A stretch of DNA of 64,000 nt from Sphaerolaimus hirsutus (taxonomy: Eukaryota > Nematoda > Chromadorea > Monhysterida > Sphaerolaimidae): contig OZ038456.1 of the NCBI GenBank assembly GCA_964036195.1, forward strand, positions 17,236,001 to 17,300,000, in the 5' to 3' direction. Shown here piece by piece: positions 1 to 11,000 of this stretch. Below the pieces are notes generated by a model, which was not told where the DNA came from, did no database searches, and saw nothing but the letters and a program-made list of their open reading frames with translations. The position numbers and the translations under genes are program-made. Position 1 is the stretch's first letter. The number at the start of each line of letters is the position of its first letter.

Positions 1-414
1 ACAATATCCATTGTGTTTGAATTGTCATGTTAATTTTACTCGAATTTTTTTGTTGCTAGTGTTGTCTTTGTTCATTACACCCTGGAGAACGCAAATTAAG
101 TAGTGAATGCATGTACTAGGGTGCTGTAGAAACACTTTTAGCGCATGCAGGGTGTTATATGCATTTATTTATCCTGGCGCCCTTGGCGCCTGGCGCCCTA
201 TTTTTCAAATGGCGCCATGGCGCCCTTGGCGCTTGGCGCCCTCTTTCCGTGGCGCCCTTGGCGCTTGGCGCCCTCTTTCCGTGGCGCCCGCTTTCCGAAT
301 GGCGCCTGGCGCCTTTTTTCTGTGGCGCCCTTGGCGCTTGGCGCCCACTTTCTGAATGGCGCCATGGCGCCATTGGCGCCTGGCGCCCTTTTTTCTGGCG
401 CTTTTCCATCACTA
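1..414 (-). mobile_element. GGCGCC-arm hAT-like element, truncated by window edge
   Basis: The arm at about 170-400 is an almost unbroken run of GGCGCC words (alternating CCATGGCGCC and CCTTGGCGCC) and ends in the terminus CGCTTTTCCATCACTA at 399-414. The unique interior at 50-165 matches, in reverse complement, the interior of the complete copy at 52675-53505. The other terminus lies beyond the left edge. Apparent open reading frames here (repeats of Ala-Pro-Trp-Arg) are by-products of the arm repeat. Confidence 0.75.
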
Positions 415-529
415 ATCCAGATGCATGTAAATATGCCTACTATGTATTTATTTCGACACATTCAAAAAGACCAAAATTGCACCTCTCATTAGAGGGCACC
501 TTGTATTAGAGGTAAATATGTCTACGATT

Positions 530-667
530 CCCTTTGTTTACTGTAGCTCTCTGAATGACAAAAATATTTTTATAAAATATAATTTTTTACCGTATTACCT
601 AATACAGTAGAAAATAATATTCTATAAAAATATGTTTTTCATTCAGAGAACTACAGTAAACAAAGGG
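530..667. mobile_element. Small palindromic MITE
   Basis: The ends CCCTTTGTTTACTGTAG and CTACAGTAAACAAAGGG are inverted repeats of about 40 bp around a short AT-rich centre. No second copy was noticed in the window and no target duplication could be defined. Confidence 0.6.
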
Positions 668-811
668 ACACCCTATTTATCATTGTTTTGTTTGCAGTTT
701 TTATCTAGGTAAGTGTTATCTCAATGACAAGACAACAATGACACGAAAGTCTGCTGACTGACACAGATAAATGAAAACAGCTTCTCATTTGAAAATTTTC
801 ACTTCATACTA

Positions 812-915
812 GGGTGTTGATGTTCGGTTTCCTGTTTCCGTTTTGTGAAGCCAAAACTTTCCTCTTTCCGTTTTCGTGCAGCTGAAAATTGTTATCCTTA
901 ACGGCCGTTTAGACT
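812..915 (+). mobile_element. Fragment of CCGTTTTCCG-arm element
   Basis: It begins TAGGGTGTTGATG, close to the TAGGGTGTCAA terminus of the elements at 12960 and 62102. It continues with degraded TTTCCGTTTT words. No right end is visible. Confidence 0.35.
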
Positions 916-2434
916 TTTCATATTCCGATCTTTGTTTTTTTGACACTGCCTAAATACTTGAAATGAGACAAGGTATGTAAATACTAGTCATATAATATTG
1001 TCGGGAAATTGTAATTATTTAAAATGTCACATGACAGCCGTGGGAAATTTAGTTAATTGCATGAAGTCAAAGTAAATATCGTATTACCTCGAATTATCAC
1101 CCCCCCCTTCTATCCAACCCCCGCGAGGGCCAAAATCCTGGAGACCCCTGCTGCGATTCAATATATTTTGTGTTTTAAAGTGTGAACAATAATCATTCCA
1201 TCGCAGGTATTGCAATCAATACACGAAGATCATTCATTACACAAAATACGGTAGCAATTCATTATATGCAAAGGCACCACAACCGTAAATAAAGTCACCT
1301 AGGGGATGAAAAATTCCACCAAATAAATATCTGGAAATGCATAAAAATCAGGTCCCTACAATCGTGAAACGCAATTCGATGACTGGTGATTATTGAAAGA
1401 TTAAATAACAGACTGCTAAGTATAAAGGCTACACGTTTTTAATATAAATAAAAACCGCATTTTTTATATAAATAAAAACCATTAGTTGCAAAGCCATCAA
1501 AATTCAATACATCAATAGAATAAAAAAATAGCCCCAGCATAATCCCAGAAGCATAAAGTAGCCCCAGAGAAATTGCCATTCAAAACAGATCGTGCTAAGA
1601 ATTACGTTTGTCAATATGATTTTCGTCATGAACTTCAATTAATTGTGCATTCTGCCCAATGAATTGGAACTGGGCCCAAAATGGCTGAAAGACAAAACCG
1701 CAACAGAAATGACATTCTCAAAACATAAAAACAGCAAAAAAGCCAAAAATTACGATATAAATAATCGATATAAATAAGCAATACTTATCGCTAGTTCACC
1801 ATTTTGATTATCAAGGCACCTATGTTTAGAAAACAACACCCCGCCATTTTTTCCAGAGTGTAAACACATGATCAGAGAAGTGGGGTAATTACTTTACTTT
1901 ACTGTTTCACCCTAAACCCATCCTAAATGATATAATCTAAAGTCAGGCAGATGAAAAATTCTTGCAGTAACATTCGATTGGCCCGACACATTTTTTTCGT
2001 CTAAACCAATTGAAAGTTGTCAAAAAATAAACCTGCTGGGGGCTAATTACGCAAGGCAAAAATCTGGTTCCCTGGAGAGAAAAACGTGTTGGGCTGATAA
2101 CTGTAAATCTCAGAAGTGAAAAATGCGAAGGAATATAAGTTACCCAATGTATGCAATGCACTTTGGTCGCTTGAATCAAAAAGTGAGGAAATAACTAATA
2201 CGCGTGGGATGGGGGGCCAAAATTATGGTTGAAAGTAAAATTTGCAAAATCGTAAGTTCGTAGGCTGTATTTACTGGTGCATTTTTGGTGATTGACAAAT
2301 TTTTCGACAAAATAACAACACATTTGGTGTGAAATGACAAATTGCTCAATTACGATTTTGCACAGCTGCCTTGCTGGCGTACGATCCCACTCCACACAAA
2401 ACTCCACAAATAAATTATGCACCCCCGAAAAAAA
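916..2434. other. MCFD2 3' flank, no gene recognised
   Basis: No coding exon is supported here. A degraded left end of a CCGTAT-type MITE (CGTATTACCTCGAATTATC followed by a C-run) lies at about 1078-1125. The phrase ACCCCCGCGAGGG...GGAGACCCCTGCT near 1118-1150 recurs near 8510-8545 in SOS intron 5. The MCFD2 3' UTR must enter the right side, but no clear minus-strand AATAAA was found close to the stop. Confidence 0.5.
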
Positions 2435-4715
2435 TCACGCCTGTCTGTGTCCCCCGGGGGGTGCCCTCTGAGTTTGGGCCTTCAAAAACTCTGCAAATTC
2501 AATGTAACCGTCGCCATTGAAATCGTCGTCCTTCAAAATCGAGTCTATCATGTCTTCCAAATCGGATTCGGGCATCGCCGGGGGCCCGGCCCTCTGCTGT
2601 TGTTCCTGTTCTGACTCGTTTTCGTTTTCATCTGAGAATTTTTTTTTTGAAAATATGGCGGTTATGTGGGGTTGAAATAATGTTTGTTTTCGATATTGAT
2701 AATCGATAGTTCTGGGATTTTTTTCTCAATTGAATAATATTTATTCAATATCGAAAAGTGCTCGTTTATAGATATTCGATAAACCTTAATATTTTGGCAT
2801 ACTATGTGAAAATAGATATGGATGTTCATTCAAATATGGAAGTGGAAATCAGAAAATGCCGGTATCAGAAAGTACTGATTTTCCATTTCCGTCTAAACCC
2901 TCAAATTGGAGTCGGGTCTTAGTAGTTAAAAATTTTACTTACGCTTCACTCTGCTTGTTTACGGGGGCTGGCGAACGGGGCGGGGGCTCAGCCCCCCCTA
3001 AATTTTTGCCCTGTATAGGGACCCAAAGGCGTTTTGGCGCTAGCGCCATACAACGACGCCACGCCATGGCGCCATTGGCGTTAGATTCAGCGCCATGATA
3101 CGCCGTATAAAATACAGCGAAAAACAGACCGTAAGTGAATTTTAAAGGATTTGTGGTGACAGGGAACAATCTGGTGATACTCCTTACGTATGGTAGAAAA
3201 ATTCGCGCTTGCACGCAAATTTTTTGCATTACACCTCGGAAAATGGTACCGAAAGTTGCATTTTCTAGTGTCTTTCAGGTCTCACCCCGGGAAGGGGGCT
3301 GCAGCAACCCCCCCCTCCGCCCCCACCCCTGGATACGGCCCTGGGTGTAAGTAAGCTTTGTCACTCAAAAGAAAAAATAGCCTTTCTTAAGAAACCTGGA
3401 TGAAAATGTGTAATCGCTTTAATCAGCTCAATCCCGTCTAATCTGCCATCGTTATTCAAATCGTGCATTTTGAAATAGTGAAACTGCAGCTGTTCCTCGG
3501 ACATTTGCGCCTGCGTGTCGATTTTGCCGTCCAAATGCGATTTTATGTGGCTGAAAAGAGACAAGGCGATAAATGAATATAATTTTTTGGGAAAATTTGG
3601 TTTAAAACGTGGGTGGGGGCTAGTAGTATCTGGCCGGAGTTTTGAAACCGTTAAAAAAATGCAGCCATCGAAACCGTTTTTTCTTGTCAAAAAGTGGTAG
3701 CTGAACATTCCAACACGTTTTCCAGGTATTTTGCCATTATTTGCGCGCAAGCCACCAATTTCACTTCGAAATCAACATCTGGGTACTTTTCAATGGTTTT
3801 GTATTATTACTCCATTTCAATGTAAAAATAAACCATGATATGTTGGTGTCGCATAAAACACCCAGCCAATGTGCACTACTTCCAAACGTGAAACATCAAT
3901 ATCAACGTATTAGCCTTGTCTTACAACCTTATAGTCAACATAAAAACACAGAGTAAAATACGACAGCGCAGTAAACCGACTCTTGATCTTGCACCTCATG
4001 CTGGGCACCAAATTTCTGTCCTTGTTGGTTCTGTTGCTGTTGGTTTGGTTGTTGTTGCTGTTGTTGTTGCGCATGTTGTTGTTGTTGTTGATGCTGTTGT
4101 TGGTTTGGTTGCTGTTGGTGCTGCTGTTGTTGCGCATGTTGTTGTTGCTGTTGTTGTTGTTGTGCATGTTGTTGTTGTTTTGCATGTTGTTGTTGTTGTG
4201 CATGTTGTTGTTGTTGTGCATGTTGTTGTTGTTGTTGTTGGTTATGTTGTTGGCCTGGAAAAAATGAATGGAGAAATTTTGTGGTAGGAGATATACCAAT
4301 TTCAAGTCCCTTACAAAAAACAACAATGAGTTATGATTGGACCCGTAGGTACACTATTTTTCAATGGAGAAATTGGGTGAGCGAGAATGTGCATCATAGC
4401 ATGTACACCACATAAAAAAACTGATACACGGAAATTGCCAGGACCCTGAAATCATAATCTATGAAACTCATGAAAATCAAACTTCATTCACATCTACTTT
4501 GCGGTTAAAAGTCAACGTCCACGTAGACTTGGCAACATTCCAAAAATGCAAAAACCTTGTTGCTGGACTTTCTGCGCGTGTTGAGCGTGATGTGCCTGTT
4601 GATTTTGTTGCTGCATTCCCGGTGGCGGCGTATTTTGATGGCAGTTTATTGAGGTAATTAAAAGTAATGACGATAGGAAGCATATTGGCAACGCGCAAAC
4701 GGACAGTCGGGCCAT
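2435..4715 (-). CDS. MCFD2: MCFD2 homologue, secreted EF-hand cargo-receptor subunit, four exons
   Basis: Exons on the complement are 4715-4556, 4254-3981, 3550-3396 and 2631-2435. Phases agree and give 261 residues. Known role: MCFD2 binds LMAN1/ERGIC-53 in a calcium-dependent way and helps export glycoproteins from the ER. Residues 1-25 form a signal peptide ([10 protein letters not shown] then a Leu/Ile-rich core). Residues 54-130 are a Gln/His-rich insert absent from human MCFD2. The conserved body starts at VQDQDHI. EF-hand 1 has loop D175-E186 ([12 protein letters not shown]) inside the family signature HYFKMHD. EF-hand 2 has loop D233-E244 ([12 protein letters not shown]), and all calcium ligands are present. 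The junction GA/GTCGGT restores the residue before HIKSHLDG and was chosen on phase and homology. An Asp/Glu/Gln-rich acidic spacer joins the two EF hands. All three donors have a pyrimidine at +3 (GTTTTT, GTCGGT, GTTTCT). The gene is head to head with SOS. Confidence 0.88.
2958..3343 (+). mobile_element. G-tract-arm hAT-like element in MCFD2 intron 3
   Basis: It has the family layout: a G-rich left arm, a GGCGCC-type block at 3030-3100, the internal box CGCGCTTGCACGC near 3205, a second G/C-run arm, and the right end CTGGATACGGCCCTG ending at 3343. The left terminus CAGGGACG is missing, so the copy is 5'-truncated. Confidence 0.7.
3994..4254 (-). repeat. CAA/CAT trinucleotide tract coding for Gln/His repeats
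   Basis: On the plus strand this is a (TTG)n tract interrupted by TGCATG. In the MCFD2 frame it reads mostly QQQQHA units, then PNQQQ units. It fills nearly all of exon 2. Other frames give long false Leu, Val or Asn runs. Length variation between individuals is likely, as for other CAG/CAA-type tracts, but that is inference. Confidence 0.85.
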
Positions 4716-5244
4716 TTTTCCTCTAATTTTATTTTATTTATTTTTCGGGTCTGGGCACTCATGGGAGATTGGCCCACGTCCAAGTTACCGCTTGCGTATT
4801 AAACGAACGGGAATCAAAGTTTAAAATGGCTAAAATTGGCGACATTTTAACAATTTCCACGTATTTTCGGCAATATACAGTTGTATACCTATTTTTAGCA
4901 AATATAATCCGCTTTTCATCTTTAAAGGGATTTCGAAAATTGTGGCCAGCTGCCAAGTTCTCATACGGAGTCTCTCCCCTTTTTTCTTCTTCAAGAAAGA
5001 CGAGGAAAGAAAAGATAATAGGATACGGGACGTTGGAAAAATAAAGTTATCAGGAATGGACTGGGTTGCATGAAACTGCATCCATTACATCAATGTTGTT
5101 GTCAAAAGAGAACATGCGCGAAAAATAGGCGTTTTGAGAAAATATTCTCCGAAATGATGCCATTTTCGGGAACTCCTCTGTGGTCAAACTTTCCTTTGCA
5201 AAGCCCGTGAGTTAGAAAAAAGAAAAAAGGTCGGAACGGGTAAA
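4716..5244. promoter_or_regulatory. Shared MCFD2/SOS divergent promoter region
   Basis: Only about 530 bp separate the MCFD2 start (minus strand, 4715) from the SOS start (5245). A CCAAT pentamer reads on the minus strand at 4768-4772, about 55 bp upstream of the MCFD2 ATG. No TATA box is convincing. No transposon was recognised here, unlike most other non-coding stretches of the window. Bidirectional function is inferred from spacing only. Confidence 0.55.
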
Positions 5245-8084
5245 ATGACGGCCGAAACGAGTGAAAATCTGCGTTCAGAGGATAAATCGGCTCGATTGGC
5301 TGCAGAAAAATTGTCCTCACAATTTGCACCATGTTTGCACAAGGTAATTCCCCCCTTTTTACGGTTTACTATATTGAGTTTTATGTTTTAGAGCGTTTTG
5401 CATGTTTTTGGCTGTCGGCCAACTTGCACGGGAAATATTGCGCCGCATGGGATAATTGAGAAAATTATTTGTTCATGTTCAATGAATTGTCTAAGCTCAC
5501 CACGATTTCGAAAGCTGTTCAAAATTATGAAGGTTCGGGAGACTCGTGAAGATAATTTTCATTCGTGAAAATTAGTTTATCATGTTATTGGTTATACCTA
5601 CCAGCGACGAAATTTGCCTGTCTGTTCCAACAAGTGTCAGTGTCAGCTTAACAAGTCACGAGGAAAATGATACGTAGTCGCTACGCTTCTAAGTGCTGTG
5701 AGCTTTTAAGTGTCAAGTATTTTCACTTAAAAGGTCCCCCGTGCGAGATTTGCAAAGTGCACCTTTTCTCACTTTGCAAATTCATTTCCCATTTCAACTT
5801 TTCAGCTCAAAGAAGACTCGCACCCGGGAATGTCCGTGCGGCCGGACGTGTTTCCTTATTTGGACGGGCTTTTGGTGTCTTTGTTGCGTCAAATTTTATC
5901 CGCGCGGCCGCGGAACGTTTCGGATGTGGAGAAAATTATACACACTTTTCCGAGACCTTTGAATGACTACGCGATTGATGTGCGTTTTGATGTTATTTTA
6001 AAAATTACCGTATTTCTCTGAAATACCCCCGGAGTTTTTTTTTCACAGTGAAATTTTTGAGGGGTTTAGACGAGAGGGGGGGGGGGGGTTATTTCGAGGA
6101 ATAAAGGTAAATTTGTTTATTTTATTTGAATTTTGCATTTCTTCTTTGACAGCTGCACTGAAACAGAACTGAGATTCCATTCGTCTTTTTTCTAAGTTGA
6201 TTCGTCTAAAATTTCTTTTTCTGAATTTTCACCTGCAAGGTTTAGTGTTTAATGACAGTGGTAAATATATTGTGAAAGCACATTACTATTTTTTTGAACA
6301 AAAAATCAATTATTTTCATGATTTCGCATGGCTATTTTTGTTTGATAAGTACGCATGAAAAGAATATGGTTGTACTGTTTTGAAAATAGTATCACATTTC
6401 TGAATAAATTTCATTTCAATTTCATTGTTTGCAACATTGTTTCACTATTAAACTGTTCTCTTATAAATTCACAATCAATGATAACCTTTCAATCAATTTT
6501 ATTTTTCAGGAGGCGCGAGTGCAGATTTCCCGCCCATTTTCGCTCCGTTTTCACAGGACTCACGTTTTTCAATTTGGGCCCTTGGTGCACAAATTACAGC
6601 AAGCTGTTAAAGAGCACATGAGTATAAAATTGGATAGTCAAGCAGCCACTTTTGTGCTGGGCGCCATGGAGTATGTGGCGCAGGATATTTTGAAGGTGTG
6701 TGTCGTCAGGGACGTATCCAGGATTTTTGAGCGGGGGGGGCTGCTTGTTTACGGAGGCCGGCGAGCGGGGGGGGCTCAGCCCCCCCCCCCCTAAAATTTT
6801 ACGTACAGAGTGGCGCCATGGCGCTGGCGCCACTAGTAGGCGCAACGCCATGGCGCCATTGGCGTTGGCGCCAGCGCCATGGAACGCTGTATATGTATGT
6901 AAATATACATACAAATACAGCAAACAGCACATAATTGAGTATATTTATGATGATTTCGGCCACAGGGAGCAAATCTGCCGATATACATGATGCCTGGCGA
7001 AAAATGCGCGCTTGCGCGCAAAAAATTTTTACGCTGACGTTGAAAAAGTGGCATTTTCCGGCCACTTTCTGGTTTCACCCCGGGAGGGGGGGGGGCTGCA
7101 GCCCCCCCCGCCCCCCCCCCTGGATACGGCCCTGTGTGTCGTGTTAACAATTGTTAAGTAGGTCTTTTGCACCCGTTTTTCAAACGTTTTTTTAAAAATG
7201 TTTTTTTTGTTCAAACATAAACAAGATTTAATTATGAAATAGCGTGTTTTTTTTGTTAAAAACAGCAGATATGGTGTTGGTCGACGTTTTTCAAGTGTTT
7301 AAAAACGGGGTCTTTGAAAAAAGTTTTTTCATCACTAAGTGGGTCATACGTGAAAACTGGTTTCAATCACACTCTGTATCTTCAACCGTGAATTCTAAAA
7401 AGGCAGACTTTGTCACATTTTTTTTGTTAAAATTTCATGTCATTACGGGTGGCCACAGTTTCTACCGTTTTTATACCTTTTTCTTCTAAAAATGCCGGCA
7501 TGGGAATTTTTTTTAAAGCAGCAAAATTTTCAGCACTGATATACAAAACACGTCACATTTACTATAGAATTTAGAAGGCTCAATACAATTTTTGGAATTC
7601 TTAGATGAATGTTATATTTCAAAGTGTTTATTTTTTCCGGTGAATTTACCTCCTTTTGAGCACTCGTCTATCAAAACATCACAAAGTACTGCGACTTGTC
7701 TCCTACAGCTGTTTTATGTTGACTCATTTAACTCTATGGGTAGTTTGAAAACTGTTTTTAAAATCTAATTTAAAAAGCCGTTTAACCATCCCTATATGTC
7801 ATATAATTACAGTATTTTTCCTACCCTATGCACAATTAATTGGACCGTTAATCATACTAGAAGCAAATTACATCGGGGGCGTGTTATTAAATGTCTTCCG
7901 CTTAATAGTAAGTGTGGCTTAATCAAATTTTACACCTGCGCTCGATCTATCTAAAATATTTTTTCTCATTAGTGTGCCTTCTAATAAGCCTATTTACTCT
8001 CAGCTGTCGGGAAATTTTGTCAGAAACATTCGTTCGGAACAGATGACCCTTGAAGATTTGAAAGTGGCGATCAGGGCAGATTGG
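5245..8084 (+). CDS. Sos: SOS exons 1-4: N-terminal histone-fold pair
   Basis: Exons are 5245-5343, 5806-5979, 6510-6695 and 8004-8084, all phase 0. They encode residues 1-180. The tandem histone-like fold of SOS binds membrane phosphoinositides and packs against the PH-REM region. Signatures: [20 protein letters not shown] in exon 2 aligns with human [35 protein letters not shown] in exon 3 aligns with [24 protein letters not shown] in exon 4 aligns with LVGNYVRNIRH. The very conserved EYxxxDILK helix confirms the frame across the exon 3/4 junction. A G-tract transposon sits 11 nt past the exon 3 donor. Confidence 0.92.
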
Positions 8085-11000
8085 GTGTGTTTCTGTTTTT
8101 AAAACGCTTTTTGTTTAAAAAAAATCCTTGAAATTTTAAAAACCGTCCCAGGTTCTGTCCGAACTACTGTCGAACACACCATACAATGACGATACGGTAT
8201 CCCCTACAGTAATTCCAATTGAGCAACCGGTCAGCGGTGACAGGACATTTTCCGGAAATAATCAAATGGAAGTTTACGAACAAGTTGTCAGAGATGTCGT
8301 CGCCAGTGAAGAGGCATATTTGAAAAGATTACAACTGATTTCATACGTTTTTAGGCAAGCTTTGATGGATTTGGCACCTAGAGTTTCAAATGAGGTTAGC
8401 CGTGGGCGGGGTTTTGTGGAACTTTTGCTGGAATTAGAAACTTCGTGAAGCTGGACTAGTGAAAGAAATGCAAGATAGCTATTCAGCCAAAATTTCGGCT
8501 ATGTATCCAACCCCCGGGAGGGTCAAAATACCGGAGACCCCTGCTTTAAGTGCAACCATAAATCCCTATAGATAGTACGAGCCTAGATTAGTATCATATT
8601 TGCATTGGGTCAGCCCTGCACCATGTAAAATGTCACAGCAATTTGCCATATATAAAATGCTCAGTATAATTTTAATTTTGTTTTACACCTCATATTTTAC
8701 ATGCTACTAGACAAATTTGTCTGAGATTTTACACAAAGTGCGGAATTAGCCGCTGAATCAGTAAATTAACATCCCATACCCCTTTCTTCCCAGGACATTG
8801 AAGCTATATTTTCCAATCTCCAAGAATTGCTCGATATATCGACGAGAATAAAAAGCGCATTGGAAGACGCCATAGAATCTGGAGACAGTGCGAGAACTTC
8901 AGCCGGGGGTGTTCTGCTCATGGAATTGGGCGAAGGCATGGATTATGAGGCCTTTATTAGGTGAAGTTTTTGTGTTTGAGGCGTCTATTTCGTTAGGTCG
9001 ATAAGTCCAGAATTGTCAAAATTGAGTCAGGACCGGAATCGGTATCTAGGGTTGGCCCCACCCCGCCCATTTTTGATTATTTTCCATATTTTTAGATGCT
9101 ACTTGCTCATTTTAAAAGTGTCGCGGTTTGACACTTTTGGAAGAAATTACAAAAAATCGGGCATGAAGTTAACGAATCCACTCTGATTTATAGCAAAAAG
9201 TCCATATGTTCGCTATTGTCGTGATGTTTTTTTGTGGAAAGTTGCAACAACAAAGTATATTGATAATTATAAATTCCAAATGTCGATATGTCAAAAAAAC
9301 AGCAAATTTTCGAAATTTCGTATCAAAATCGTTTCTCCTGCAAGAAGTCGATGAGTCCATAAAGCTTTTGCTTTAATTCTACATTGTGCACCAAAAAAGT
9401 TACCTTCCCGTTTTAGATATGGCAAGAATGTGATGAGTGGACGCGCCAGTGAAGTTATCGAGAGATTACTCAAAGATTCCAGTGTGCGGCATGCTTTGAA
9501 AGTTTGTTGATTGACCTGGCGTTTTACTGTGTAACATCCATTGTGTAAGATCGTTGTTAATGTGTTTCGAAATGTGCGTGATTTTGTAGGACTGGTCAAT
9601 ACTGTTAAGATCCTGTGAAGGTGCTTGCCATACATTTGTATGTGCAAAACCTGCTGTGCTAAATTATTAATAGTATAATTAACTTGTCACATTTTTTAAC
9701 AGTGATTTAGGTTTTCCAAGTTCAATTTTGTGCGTTCAAATAACAGAGTCTGTGTAGGCACCAACATATTCGCAGTACTTCCACATCAGCAACACAGTTT
9801 ATAAATTTGCCAAACGCAGAATTGGGACAAAGGAGACAATAACATGGATCTGGCTGTTGGTTACCTACTGCCACAGTTGTTGATGTTACCCATTGCACAC
9901 GCCGTTCAGTACGTGGACAGGGTGCAGCAGTTATCTGCTGCAACATCGAAAAATGACCAAAATGAGCTGGCCGATTTGAGGTAAGGGTATCATATTTATT
10001 TAATTGGGTTTACGATGATTTTTGGTTTGAAAAATCATTTATTGTTTTTGTGAAAAAGCGAAATTGTACAAAAATTGCCTTGAAAAATACTTGGTGGAAC
10101 TGAACATTTTACACTTTATCACCCCCAGATCGCTGTTTTCCTAATTTGAAAACGTATTTAGTTCACAAATTGCAGAACGTTATTATCTAAATACTTTTCA
10201 GGGCCGCGGGCAGTCATTTCAAGAGTATGTTGTCGAAAATGGACGGTGCTTTTGGTGAGAATAATCTAAAACGGGTCTCGTCGGAAGTGCCAGGCGTCAT
10301 TGCACCCCTTGGTGGCGTGAGGGGGTACAAAAGAGCCCAGGTAGGTTTTTAAATACGTATTTCAAACAGTTGAAAAGTTGATTTTGAAAAAAATGTATTT
10401 TTTCTTCAATCAGGTTACGGCAGCTGTGAGGCGGGTTGAAGGTTTGGATATTTCAATGCTGAGCAAACACAGTTGTACTGAATTCGTCTGGGGTTAGTGC
10501 AGCTGACTAACATTTTTCACGGTTTTTATACGAAAAGTGATTTTAACAAACATAAAAAAATTTATTTAAAAAACGTGCAGAGGGACCGCTGTGGAGATTG
10601 CGCGATAGCAACACGCCAAGATTACCGTTATCTACAGCTTTGGGTGAGTGCACATATTTTAGAATGTCATTTTTTAACACTGGAACTTGATGGAATTTGA
10701 TTTTTTTTGAAGTCCCACAAACCTTTTATAGTGACATTTCGATGAATCACATTTTAGCATACTTAAACATGAAACCACATTTTAAAAATTCTCCTATTTT
10801 AACAGACAAATTCAAAGAGCGGCACTGTTTTCTATTTGACGGAGCGATTGTTTTCGCGAAAAAGATTGAAGGCAAGAGAAATCAAGATGGCGACACGATG
10901 TATCGATTGAAGGGATTGAAAGAAATTTATCCTCTGCGAAATTTGGATGTGATCGATCATGAAGATAGCGCTTGTGAGTTTATTTCCCATTATTTTATTC

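Noticed and set aside
155-509. Overlapping open frames rich in Ala-Pro-Trp-Arg
   Set aside because: All frames on both strands are open because GGCGCC arm words lack stops; the same occurs at 52605-53861. They are transposon arms, not genes.
3916-4326. Poly-Leu, poly-Val and poly-Asn frames over the TTG tract
   Set aside because: They are shadows of the MCFD2 Gln/His exon; only that frame joins in phase to flanking exons.
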